This document shows positions 1 through 7,301 of a stretch of DNA of 11,442 nucleotides, piece by piece. Numbering within the stretch: position 1 is the stretch's first letter; each line of letters starts with the position of its first letter. The position numbers and the translations under genes are program-made. Where the stretch lies: contig JBBKWX010000244.1 in the NCBI GenBank assembly GCA_037969175.1, positions 1-11,442 of the forward strand, read 5' to 3'. A model generated the notes under the pieces. That model was not told where the DNA came from. It worked only from the letters and a program-made list of their open reading frames with translations, and did no database searches. The DNA comes from JBBKWX01 sp037969175. GTDB lineage: Bacteria; Bacteroidota; Bacteroidia; AKYH767-A; JBBKVM01.

Positions 1-809
1 TTATATGTTAATGCAAAACCATCATATACCCAGGAGTTCATCATTTTCCAAAGATTTTTTATATCTTCATCACCTGCCTCCCATTGCAATAACATTTCCT
101 GAGCTTCAAGCATTAATGGAGCATTCTTTTCAGCTTCATCCTTACTCTTACCATTTGCAATTGCTTCAGCGATCTGCTTTTTATATTCTTTATCAAAAAC
201 TACATAATACTTCCCAACCAAATGATCCCCTTTTAGTCCGGAAGATGATGGTGTTTCTCCATTCCCGAATTTTTTCCATGCGATCATACTCTTACAAATA
301 TGTATTCCCCGATCGTTAACAAGATTTACTTTGAAAACAGTATGCCCATTCGCTTTTAAGATTTCAGCAACCGAATACCCCAGAAAATTGTTCCGGACAT
401 GGCCTAAATGAAGAGGTTTATTGGTATTGGGAGATGAATATTCAACCATTATATTTCGGGCATCCACGGCTGGTCTCAAACCTAAAGTTGTATCGATAAC
501 CTGACTACTGAAAAGTCCTGAAATTGCTATTGGTGAAAGTGTGATATTGAGAAATCCTTTCACAACATTATAATCACTTACCAATGCCACTGATCTAATA
601 AGTTCTTCACCGATTAAACGAGCAGTTTCCTCTGGATTTTTCTTACTCAAATTCAAAAAAGGAAACACTACTAAAGTCAGATCTCCATCAAATTCTTTCC
701 GGGTTTCTTGAAAATTAATTGCAGAAGGTTCTGGCATACTGCCAAATACTTCATGCATCGCATTCATTACTGCAACTTTTAAAAGACTCTCTAATTCAGG
801 AAATAACAT
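1..809 (-). CDS. argS: Arginyl-tRNA synthetase, N-terminal part (cut by left window edge)
   Basis: ArgS attaches L-arginine to tRNA(Arg) in the cytoplasm using ATP. I translated this frame by hand from the ATG at 809-807; it stays open to base 1, giving 269 codons. Residues about 1-115 match the N-terminal tRNA-binding domain of the family. The class I catalytic domain then opens with the ArgS signature at residues 123-137 (EYSSPNTNKPLHLGH), where H134-L-G-H137 is the HIGH motif. Family members are usually about 590 residues, so the rest of the catalytic domain and the C-terminal anticodon-binding domain lie beyond the left edge. The start is 14 bases after the stop of the arginase-family gene, so the two are probably co-transcribed; no Shine-Dalgarno site is visible. 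The partial length reflects the window edge, not a broken gene. Confidence 0.95.
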   Translation of the reverse strand, partial: MLFPELESLLKVAVMNAMHEVFGSMPEPSAINFQETRKEFDGDLTLVVFPFLNLSKKNPEETARLIGEELIRSVALVSDYNVVKGFLNITLSPIAISGLFSSQVIDTTLGLRPAVDARNIMVEYSSPNTNKPLHLGHVRNNFLGYSVAEILKANGHTVFKVNLVNDRGIHICKSMIAWKKFGNGETPSSSGLKGDHLVGKYYVVFDKEYKKQIAEAIANGKSKDEAEKNAPLMLEAQEMLLQWEAGDEDIKNLWKMMNSWVYDGFALTY

Positions 810-823
810 AGTTATCGATTAGC

Positions 824-1762
824 TTATACTTGACTGACTACTTTTTGAAGAATTTCAAAAGTATTTTCCGCCATTAAATTTTCTTTGTCCAGTGTAGGAT
901 TTACTTCACAAACTTCAAAGCAACATACTTTTTCATTTTGAACCAACCTCACACATAAACTACCGGCTTCCTTTTCTGTAATACCATTTCTAACCGGAGT
1001 CCCGGTACCTTTTGAGATAGAAGAATCCATGCAATCTACATCAAATGATATATAGATATGTGTACAATGTGCCAGATGAGAAAGTGCATCTCTGGCTATT
1101 TTCTCAACGCCGTTTCTTTTAACTTCTGCTGTAGTAAAGACTTTGACATTATTTTTCTTGATCAAAAAACTTTCTTCCGGCTCCATGTCACGAAGAGAAA
1201 TAAATACCAGATCCTTATAGGTGATCTTGGGACTAATTCCACCAACATTCTTTAATTTTTTCCAAAGTTCGACTGTCTCTTTATCCGGATTATTTATTTT
1301 GTTTGCAAGGTTATCTTCCGCAAGTGCAGTAGATAAAGGCATACCATGCATATTACCCGAAGGGGAAGTATAAGGAGAATGCAAGTCGGCATGTGCATCA
1401 ATCCATATAACTCCAAGCTTAGATTTAGGATAAGCCATTTTGATCCCGGCTATGGTCCCGCCCGCACTACTGTGATCGCCTGCCAGAACAATTGGGATCT
1501 TATTGTCTTTTAATGTGTCGCTAACTGCTGTACCTATTTTACCATATAACTCAACTAAACCCGCTATCCTCTTTGCGTAAAGGGTTGTAATTGGTTCAAA
1601 CAGTAGATCATTATTCGTATCTACGCTGATCTTCTCTATACGATTGAATAAGTTCGAACCATGATCAAGTGCAGCTATTTTAATTGCATCTACTCCAAGT
1701 GAGGCACCTCTAGTACCTGCGCCAATCTCTGATTTAACTTCAATGAATCTGATCTTCTTCAT
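824..1762 (-). CDS. Arginase/agmatinase (ureohydrolase) family enzyme, probably arginase-type
   Basis: This 312-residue cytoplasmic enzyme should hydrolyse a guanidino group, releasing urea from arginine (giving ornithine) or from agmatine (giving putrescine). The binuclear manganese ligands of the ureohydrolase fold are visible: H97 in AGDHS, D122/H124/D126 in DAHAD, and D241/D243 in SFDVD. H139 (in SGNMHGMP) and E286 (in EVNP) match the catalytic histidine and substrate-contacting glutamate of arginases. The SGNxHG loop at 135-140 favours arginase over agmatinase. Two substitutions are notable. H128 stands where animal arginase has the arginine-binding Asn130, and S247 replaces the usual proline after DVDxxD. 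I recall H128 as common in Bacteroidota homologues. The gene lies upstream of argS and is divergent from arginine decarboxylase, so agmatinase activity remains possible. Family assignment is firm; substrate is not. Confidence 0.9.
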   Translation of the reverse strand: MKKIRFIEVKSEIGAGTRGASLGVDAIKIAALDHGSNLFNRIEKISVDTNNDLLFEPITTLYAKRIAGLVELYGKIGTAVSDTLKDNKIPIVLAGDHSSAGGTIAGIKMAYPKSKLGVIWIDAHADLHSPYTSPSGNMHGMPLSTALAEDNLANKINNPDKETVELWKKLKNVGGISPKITYKDLVFISLRDMEPEESFLIKKNNVKVFTTAEVKRNGVEKIARDALSHLAHCTHIYISFDVDCMDSSISKGTGTPVRNGITEKEAGSLCVRLVQNEKVCCFEVCEVNPTLDKENLMAENTFEILQKVVSQV

Positions 1763-1776
1763 ATAAAAAAAAGAAT

Positions 1777-1784
1777 TACATTTG
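1777..1784 (+). promoter_or_regulatory. Candidate -7 promoter element for speA (TACATTTG)
   Basis: TACATTTG matches the Bacteroidota -7 consensus TAnnTTTG at all fixed positions. It would give a speA leader of roughly 80 bases containing the 14-base palindrome. I see no clear TTG element at the -33 distance, so the assignment is tentative. Confidence 0.4.
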
Positions 1785-1800
1785 TTTTAATTGTGCAATC

Positions 1801-1808
1801 CAAGTTTA
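1801..1808 (-). promoter_or_regulatory. Weak candidate -7 element for the arginase-argS operon (TAAACTTG)
   Basis: On the minus strand TAAACTTG differs from TAnnTTTG at one fixed position and lies 38 bases before the arginase ATG. No -33 element is evident. With the plus-strand candidate at 1777-1784, the two start points would face each other, so the divergent transcripts would overlap at their 5' ends. Confidence 0.25.
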
Positions 1809-1822
1809 ACGGATTGTTATTT

Positions 1823-1836
1823 TTACTTATAAGTAA
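1823..1836. promoter_or_regulatory. Perfect 14-base palindrome in the divergent arginase/speA intergenic region
   Basis: TTACTTATAAGTAA reads identically on both strands, with no spacer. It lies between the divergent starts at 1762 and 1868, just upstream of the weak arginase promoter candidate and inside the predicted speA leader. A symmetric site in a shared regulatory region could be the operator of a dimeric regulator. In AT-rich DNA one such palindrome in a window of this size could arise by chance, so location is the main argument. Confidence 0.35.
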
Positions 1837-1867
1837 CTAACTCGGATTCTAAAAACCAAAGTCGGGC

Positions 1868-3259
1868 ATGCAAAGCAGATACATTGACCTAATACAACAA
1901 ACCTTCTATTTTCCTCAAGAAGGTTTCAGTGAGCAGGATGGGGAGCTCAATTTTCATGACATCAATTTAATGGATATCATAAAACAATATGGCACTCCTT
2001 TAAAAATAAGCTATTTGCCAAAGATCAGTTCACAGATCCAAAAAGCAAAGCGAATTTTCAATGTAGCTATCGCAAAAGCCGACTACAAAGGTAAATATAC
2101 TTATTGTTACTGTACTAAAAGCTCTCACTTTTCTTTCGTGCTGCATGAAGCATTAAAAAATGATATTCATCTTGAAACTTCTTCGGCATATGATATTCCG
2201 ATCATACACCAATTATTTAAGGATGAAAAGATCACTAAAGATGTATATGTCATATGCAATGGATACAAAAGGCCATTGTATACCGAGTATATTAGTGAGA
2301 TGATAAATGATGGCTGGAAAAATGTGATCCCGATTTTGGATTATATGGAAGAGTTGGATGTCTATCAAAATAGCGTAGAAGGGAAATGTAAGATCGGAAT
2401 TCGAATCGCCGCAGAAGAAGAACCACAATTTGAATTTTATACATCCAGGCTTGGGATTAGATATAAGGACATCTTACCTTTTTATTTGAAGAAAATAAAG
2501 GATAATCCAAAATTCGAACTGAAGATGTTACACTTCTTCATCAATACAGGTATCAAAGACACAGCTTATTATTGGAGTGAATTAAGAAAGAGTATAAATG
2601 TTTATTGTGAACTCAAAAAAGTTTGCCCTGAATTGGATTCAATGGATATTGGAGGAGGATTTCCTATCAAGACCTCTATGGGATTTGAGTACGATTATGA
2701 ATATATGGCTGAGCAGATCGTGCTGCAAATAAAAAATATTTGCGAGGAAAATGGGGTTCCTGAGCCAAATATTTTCACTGAATTTGGAAGTTTCACGGTT
2801 GCTGAAAGTGGTGCCACATTATTTAGTGTTACCGGTCAGAAAAAACAAAACGATAGCGAATTATGGTATATGATAGACAGCTCATTCATAACCACATTGC
2901 CTGATACCTGGGGAATCAACCAGCGATTTATTATGTTAGCAATTAATAAATGGAATTCCGATTATCAACGAGTAAACATCGGAGGTTTGACCTGTGATAG
3001 TCAGGATTATTATAACACAGAGTCTCACGCGAATCAAGTTTTCTTGCCAAAGCTGGATCAGGAAGATCCTTTGTATCTGGGATTCTTTCATACGGGGGCT
3101 TACCAGGAATCTCTCGGTGGCTATGGTGGAATTCAGCATTGTCTTGTTCCTGCTCCTAAACATGTATTAATAGATAAAGATGAGGATGGGGAGATCGTAA
3201 CAAAACTTTTCGCGAAAGAACAAAGTGCTAAATCCATGCTGAAAATATTAGGCTATTAA
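1868..3259 (+). CDS. speA: Arginine decarboxylase, short Bacteroidota type, PLP-dependent
   Basis: This cytoplasmic enzyme converts L-arginine to agmatine and CO2, the first step of the agmatine route to putrescine and spermidine. The 463-residue protein is a fold-type III PLP enzyme with an N-terminal barrel and a C-terminal beta domain. K84 in YCTKSSHF is the expected Schiff-base lysine. D260-I-G-G-G-F-P266 is the phosphate-binding glycine loop, E305-F-G the following cofactor-binding motif, and C376-D377 in GLTCDSQD the substrate-binding pair from the other subunit. GAYQ at 410-413 completes the active site. It is much shorter than the E. coli SpeA form (about 630-660 residues), but this length is what I recall for the Flavobacteria/Cytophaga-type enzyme. 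I chose the ATG at 1868; no ribosome site is visible. It is divergent from the arginase-family gene, and an exported protein starts one base after its stop. Confidence 0.88.
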   Translation: MQSRYIDLIQQTFYFPQEGFSEQDGELNFHDINLMDIIKQYGTPLKISYLPKISSQIQKAKRIFNVAIAKADYKGKYTYCYCTKSSHFSFVLHEALKNDIHLETSSAYDIPIIHQLFKDEKITKDVYVICNGYKRPLYTEYISEMINDGWKNVIPILDYMEELDVYQNSVEGKCKIGIRIAAEEEPQFEFYTSRLGIRYKDILPFYLKKIKDNPKFELKMLHFFINTGIKDTAYYWSELRKSINVYCELKKVCPELDSMDIGGGFPIKTSMGFEYDYEYMAEQIVLQIKNICEENGVPEPNIFTEFGSFTVAESGATLFSVTGQKKQNDSELWYMIDSSFITTLPDTWGINQRFIMLAINKWNSDYQRVNIGGLTCDSQDYYNTESHANQVFLPKLDQEDPLYLGFFHTGAYQESLGGYGGIQHCLVPAPKHVLIDKDEDGEIVTKLFAKEQSAKSMLKILGY

Positions 3260-3260
3260 T

Positions 3261-3965
3261 ATGGGAACATCTTTCAGGAATAGTATGAATATTAATTTTC
3301 AGATCAGCATCTATCTTTGCTTGATGCTCGCTGTATCATTGCCTGCATGTGCTCAGGATAAAAATCCTTCTAAGGATTTTAAAGTGATTTATGATATCAC
3401 AATACCGGATTCGGATGACATGGGGATGATGAGCGCTTTTCTACCTACTGAATCCATTAGTTATGTAAAAGGCAATCAAAGCAGAACTGAGTTGAGTATG
3501 GGAATGGGCATGAATACATCGATCATAAATAATGCGAAGACCAATGAAACGATTAACCTCATAAGTTTTATGGGTAAGAAATACGCCGTTGATATGAGTA
3601 ATGGTACGTCAGAAGTGGCGGATCAAAAATCAAATGTAGTCTTGGTTGATGAAACAAAAAATATCCTTGGATACAATTGCAAAAAGGCCGAAATTTCAAT
3701 AATTCATGAAGGTAAGACCTATACAACCACAGCATGGTATACGCCCCAAATAAAAAACAAAGCTGTGACCCTATCCGGTAAAACATTCCAGGAATTGGAT
3801 GGATTGTTGATGGAATTTGAATTGGAAAACAACGGACTTAAAATGAAAATGCTTGCTAAGCGCATTGAATTCAAAGATATAGACCCTGCAATATTTCTGG
3901 TGCCTAAGGATCATAAAGTTGTTACCATGGAAGAGCTGGGTAAACTTCTGGGAGAATTTCATTAA
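3261..3965 (+). CDS. Exported DUF4412/GLPGLI-like protein of unknown function
   Basis: This is a 234-residue exported protein. An N-terminal hydrophobic segment at about 14-29 ends in LPACAQ, which fits signal peptidase I cleavage before Q32; a lipobox ending at C30 is a weaker reading. The body looks beta-rich, and NILGYNCKKAEI at 134-145 followed by TTTAWYTPQI resembles the core of the GLPGLI/DUF4412 group of Bacteroidota, whose biochemical role is unknown. Methionine clusters occur at 54-57 (MGMM) and 80-84 (MGMGM). The ATG at 3261 lies one base after the speA stop, implying co-transcription and possible coupled translation. A second in-frame ATG at 3285 (M9) would give a shorter and equally good signal peptide. 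Nothing in the protein links it to polyamines; the pairing with speA may be only positional. Confidence 0.75.
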   Translation: MGTSFRNSMNINFQISIYLCLMLAVSLPACAQDKNPSKDFKVIYDITIPDSDDMGMMSAFLPTESISYVKGNQSRTELSMGMGMNTSIINNAKTNETINLISFMGKKYAVDMSNGTSEVADQKSNVVLVDETKNILGYNCKKAEISIIHEGKTYTTTAWYTPQIKNKAVTLSGKTFQELDGLLMEFELENNGLKMKMLAKRIEFKDIDPAIFLVPKDHKVVTMEELGKLLGEFH

Positions 3966-4020
3966 GACCCACCTGTTGATACTTTATAGTTACCTCTACA
4001 TCTAAGCCCTCTCTAATTCG

Positions 4021-4028
4021 TATATTTG
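4021..4028 (+). promoter_or_regulatory. Candidate -7 promoter element for ftsK-lolA (TATATTTG)
   Basis: TATATTTG is a full match to TAnnTTTG, in the 80-base gap after the DUF4412-like gene and 17 bases before the ftsK ATG. It predicts a leader of roughly 12 bases. No strong -33 TTG is visible. Confidence 0.5.
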
Positions 4029-4045
4029 ACGCTTGATTTTCCTTG

Positions 4046-6529
4046 ATGGGCACAAAAACTAATCAGTATAAAGAATCAGGAGATGCTCCTGAAAAAAGCA
4101 GTACAAAACAAAAAGCCGGAAAGAGCGGAAAGCTATTTCGACCTTTTGCCTTTTTAGCTGATGAAAGATTCCAAAAAGCATTTGGATTATTTATGCTTTT
4201 GTTGTCTGTTTTCCTGCTAATAAGTTTTGCATCTTATGTTTTCACCTGGAAGGCGGATCAAAGTCAGGTTTTAAAACCTGTATGGGAATTCCTGACGGAT
4301 GGGACTATCAAAGTCGATAATTGGCTTGGCAAATTTGGTGCATTGTCTGGACATTTGATCATCTATAAAGGATTTGGGATTGCTTCATTTTTATGGGTCC
4401 TAATAGTATTTCTAATCGGATTCAAGATCCTTTTTGAAGCCGCTTTACTTCCCATTTCAAAAACTATTCAATATTCTATTTTCACTTTTCTTTGGCTCAG
4501 TACAACTTTGTCTTTCGCAGTCCGAAGTCCTGAATGGCTATTTCTGGGCGGGGCTTTTGGATTCCATGCACGGGTTTGGCTTGAAGGAATGATGGGGATC
4601 CTGGGTACCGGCTTTCTTATTGCTTTTGTTTCTATTGGATTTGCAGCTATCGTTTTTAATGTTTCGTTTAAAGATATGCTTGCATCTAAAGAAACTGAAC
4701 AGATCATTCCTGAAATAGAAGAATCGGATGAATCTGTTGGCAATACTTTAGCCGTAGATGATGTAGAAGAAGTAGAAGAATTAGTAGAATCACCGACAAA
4801 TGAATTGGAGATTGATATTGAAGAGCCGGCTCCGGATGAAAGTTGGGAACCTGAGATCATAGAAAAGCAGGATAATGTACCTATCGCCGAAGAGATCATT
4901 TTGGGTGCAGATGGAGACGTTCCACTCTCAGTTGCGGCTATGGCAGCAGATGAAGCGATTTCTGAAAATGGAGAAAGTTTGTTGAAGACTCCTTTGGGTG
5001 AATATGACCCCACCTTGGAATTATCATCCTACCAATTCCCTACGTTGGATCTACTTGAGCTGCATAGCGCCGGTAAACCGGTTTTAAGTGTTGAAGACAG
5101 AAAAGCAGAACTGGAAGAAAATAAAAATAAGATCGTTGAGACATTAGGTCACTATAATATTGGGATTGAGAAAATTAAAGCCACAATCGGACCCACAGTT
5201 ACATTATTTGAGATAGTACCCTCTGCGGGGGTACGTATTTCCAAGATAAAAAATCTTGAAGATGACATAGCTTTGAGTCTTGCAGCACTAGGTATACGTA
5301 TCATCGCTCCAATTCCCGGAAAAGGAACCATTGGTATTGAAGTACCAAATCAGAAACCTGAAATGGTACCTATGCGTGCTATATTAGCTTCAGAAAAATT
5401 TCAAAATGCTGACCTGGATCTTCCAATAGCTTTAGGGAAGACAATTACCAATGAAGTGTTTGTCACGGATCTTGCAAAGATGCCGCATTTGCTTATGGCG
5501 GGTGCTACAGGACAGGGTAAATCAGTAGGACTGAATGCTATATTGGTTTCATTACTTTATAAGAAACATCCAAGCCAGATCAAATTTGTATTGGTAGATC
5601 CTAAAAAAGTAGAACTGACTTTATTTAAAAAGATTGAACGTCATTTTCTTGCCAAACTCCCTAACGAAGAAGAAGCAATTATAACTGATACTAAAAAGGT
5701 TGTAAACACTTTGAATTCTTTATGTATTGAGATGGATCAACGTTATGATCTGTTAAAAGATGCTCAGGTCAGGAATATCAAAGAATACAATGCGAAATTT
5801 ATTTCAAGAAAACTGAATCCCAATGAGGGACATCGTTTTCTTCCATATATTGTTCTGGTTGTTGACGAATTTGCAGATCTGATCATGACTGCCGGTAAAG
5901 AAGTAGAAACGCCTATTGCACGACTGGCACAGCTTGCCAGAGCCATTGGTATCCATCTTATCATTGCAACACAAAGACCTTCGGTGAATATTATTACCGG
6001 AACGATCAAAGCAAATTTCCCCGCCCGTATTGCTTTCCGCGTTACTTCCAAAGTAGATTCAAGAACTATTCTTGATTCGGGTGGAGCGGATCAGCTGATT
6101 GGAAGAGGTGACATGTTATTATCTACCGGTGCAGAGCTTATCCGTATCCAATGTGCTTTTGTGGATACTCCTGAAGTTGAAAAGGTATGTGATTTTATTG
6201 GAAGTCAAAGAGGATATTCCGATGCCATGTTATTGCCTGAATACATAGACCCAACCAGTGAAGCTGGACTTGAGATAAGTTTAGAAGAACGGGATGATCT
6301 ATTTGATGCTGCGGCACGAATAGTAGTTCAAACTCAGCAGGGGTCAGCATCTTTGTTACAGCGAAAATTGAAGCTGGGTTATAATAGAGCCGGCCGTATT
6401 GTTGATCAATTGGAGGCTGCAGGAATTATTGGTAAATTCGAGGGAAGTAAGGCGAGAGATGTACTCATCAAAGATGAAATGAGTTTGGAACAATATTTGA
6501 ATGATCTTAAACAAAGAAGTGCAAACTAA
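4046..6529 (+). CDS. ftsK: DNA translocase FtsK
   Basis: FtsK is a division-site ATPase that pumps chromosomal DNA through the closing septum and activates XerCD recombination at dif. I start it at the ATG at 4046, giving 827 residues; a TTG one codon upstream adds nothing. Residues about 46-66, 107-130, 141-160 and 183-205 form four membrane segments. A very acidic linker follows at about 215-345. The motor domain carries the Walker A motif AGATGQGKS at 485-493 and the Walker B motif IVLVVDEFADL at 602-612, with D607-E608. The conserved stretch APIPGKGTIGIEVPN lies at 421-435. Residues about 755-815 form the C-terminal winged-helix gamma domain that reads polar DNA signals (RKLKLGYNRAGRIVDQLE at 773-790). 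The linker is short compared with E. coli FtsK. The gene is co-transcribed with lolA, 7 bases downstream. All key residues are present. Confidence 0.97.
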   Translation: MGTKTNQYKESGDAPEKSSTKQKAGKSGKLFRPFAFLADERFQKAFGLFMLLLSVFLLISFASYVFTWKADQSQVLKPVWEFLTDGTIKVDNWLGKFGALSGHLIIYKGFGIASFLWVLIVFLIGFKILFEAALLPISKTIQYSIFTFLWLSTTLSFAVRSPEWLFLGGAFGFHARVWLEGMMGILGTGFLIAFVSIGFAAIVFNVSFKDMLASKETEQIIPEIEESDESVGNTLAVDDVEEVEELVESPTNELEIDIEEPAPDESWEPEIIEKQDNVPIAEEIILGADGDVPLSVAAMAADEAISENGESLLKTPLGEYDPTLELSSYQFPTLDLLELHSAGKPVLSVEDRKAELEENKNKIVETLGHYNIGIEKIKATIGPTVTLFEIVPSAGVRISKIKNLEDDIALSLAALGIRIIAPIPGKGTIGIEVPNQKPEMVPMRAILASEKFQNADLDLPIALGKTITNEVFVTDLAKMPHLLMAGATGQGKSVGLNAILVSLLYKKHPSQIKFVLVDPKKVELTLFKKIERHFLAKLPNEEEAIITDTKKVVNTLNSLCIEMDQRYDLLKDAQVRNIKEYNAKFISRKLNPNEGHRFLPYIVLVVDEFADLIMTAGKEVETPIARLAQLARAIGIHLIIATQRPSVNIITGTIKANFPARIAFRVTSKVDSRTILDSGGADQLIGRGDMLLSTGAELIRIQCAFVDTPEVEKVCDFIGSQRGYSDAMLLPEYIDPTSEAGLEISLEERDDLFDAAARIVVQTQQGSASLLQRKLKLGYNRAGRIVDQLEAAGIIGKFEGSKARDVLIKDEMSLEQYLNDLKQRSAN

Positions 6530-6536
6530 AATTATT

Positions 6537-7181
6537 ATGAAAAGATCTATCCTGATGAGCTTCATTCTCATCCTTTCCACATTTACATCATTCAGCCAAA
6601 CCGACAAAAAATCCAAAGACATTCTGGATGGGGTTTCTGCAAAATATAAGAGTTTTCAATCCATGAAAGCAACTTTTTCTTATACACTCGATAATCCAAA
6701 AGATAAAATAAAGGATACGCAAAATGGTGTTATCTCAATAAAAGGAACAAAGTATAAGGTAGAAATATCCGGACAGGAAATTATATCTGATGGCAAGAGT
6801 GTTTGGACCTATCTAAAAGATGCAAATGAAGTACAGATCAGTGAACCGGTAAAAGGAAACGATGCCATTTCTCCAAACAACATCTTCACTATTTATGAAA
6901 AAGGATTCAAAAGCAAATTTGTTGATGAAAAAACACTCAATGGAATTCCTGTACAGATCATAGAATTGGTACCCGAAGACAATAAAAAGCCATTCTTTAA
7001 GATACAGTTAACCATAAATAAAAAAGAGCAGATCCTTAATGAGATCAAGATCTTTGATAGAAATGGAAATCATTATACCTACGCTATCGCTAAGTTTATT
7101 CCAAACGCTGTTACTTCAGAAAGCATTTTTACATTCAATGCTGCAGCTCACCCGGGTGTAGATGTAATAGATCTTAGATGA
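6537..7181 (+). CDS. lolA: Outer-membrane lipoprotein carrier protein LolA
   Basis: LolA is a periplasmic chaperone that takes lipoproteins released from the inner membrane and delivers them to the outer membrane. The protein has 214 residues from the ATG at 6537. An in-frame start at 6501 exists but lies inside ftsK and would put extra residues before a clear signal peptide, so I reject it. The signal sequence covers about residues 1-20 (MKRSILMSFILILSTFTSFS), with mature protein probably starting near Q21. The remainder fits the LolA half-barrel: IISDGKSVWTYLKDANEVQI at 82-101 and the C-terminal FTFNAAAHPGVDVID at 198-212 are family-like stretches. It follows ftsK after 7 bases, a gene order I recall as common in Bacteroidota, and is followed by a strong terminator. 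LolB is generally not found in this phylum. Confidence 0.88.
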   Translation: MKRSILMSFILILSTFTSFSQTDKKSKDILDGVSAKYKSFQSMKATFSYTLDNPKDKIKDTQNGVISIKGTKYKVEISGQEIISDGKSVWTYLKDANEVQISEPVKGNDAISPNNIFTIYEKGFKSKFVDEKTLNGIPVQIIELVPEDNKKPFFKIQLTINKKEQILNEIKIFDRNGNHYTYAIAKFIPNAVTSESIFTFNAAAHPGVDVIDLR

Positions 7182-7194
7182 TCAAAAGATTTAT

Positions 7195-7227
7195 AAAAAA
7201 ACCGCTCTAAACAAGAGCGGTTTTTTT
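7195..7227. terminator. Bidirectional intrinsic terminator between convergent lolA and hemF
   Basis: CCGCTCT at 7202-7208 pairs perfectly with AGAGCGG at 7214-7220 around the 5-base loop AAACA. Seven A residues (7195-7201) precede the stem and eight T residues (7221-7228) follow it, so it works as a hairpin plus U-tract on either strand. It lies 13 bases after the lolA stop and about 75 bases beyond the hemF stop, and should end both the ftsK-lolA and guaA-LysM-hemF transcripts. Confidence 0.93.
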
Positions 7228-7301
7228 TATAAATATCTTAAATGAAAATGATTCTAATTATTTTTTATCCCTACTTATTTTGTAAGTAACATTAGATTTG
7301 A

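Noticed and set aside
5..319. A 104-codon plus-strand open frame at the left edge
   Set aside because: It lies entirely opposite the argS frame, which shows clear synthetase motifs.
4043..4045. TTG as an upstream start for ftsK
   Set aside because: An ATG follows immediately, so the TTG adds one residue with no supporting signal.
4468..5013. A 181-codon minus-strand open frame, rich in serine, opposite ftsK
   Set aside because: It is the antisense of the acidic Glu/Asp-rich linker of FtsK. The serine richness follows from complementing GAA/GAT-type codons, and there is no start context or family resemblance.
6501..6536. In-frame upstream start for lolA inside ftsK
   Set aside because: It would place 12 non-hydrophobic residues in front of a normal signal peptide; the ATG at 6537 gives the standard form.
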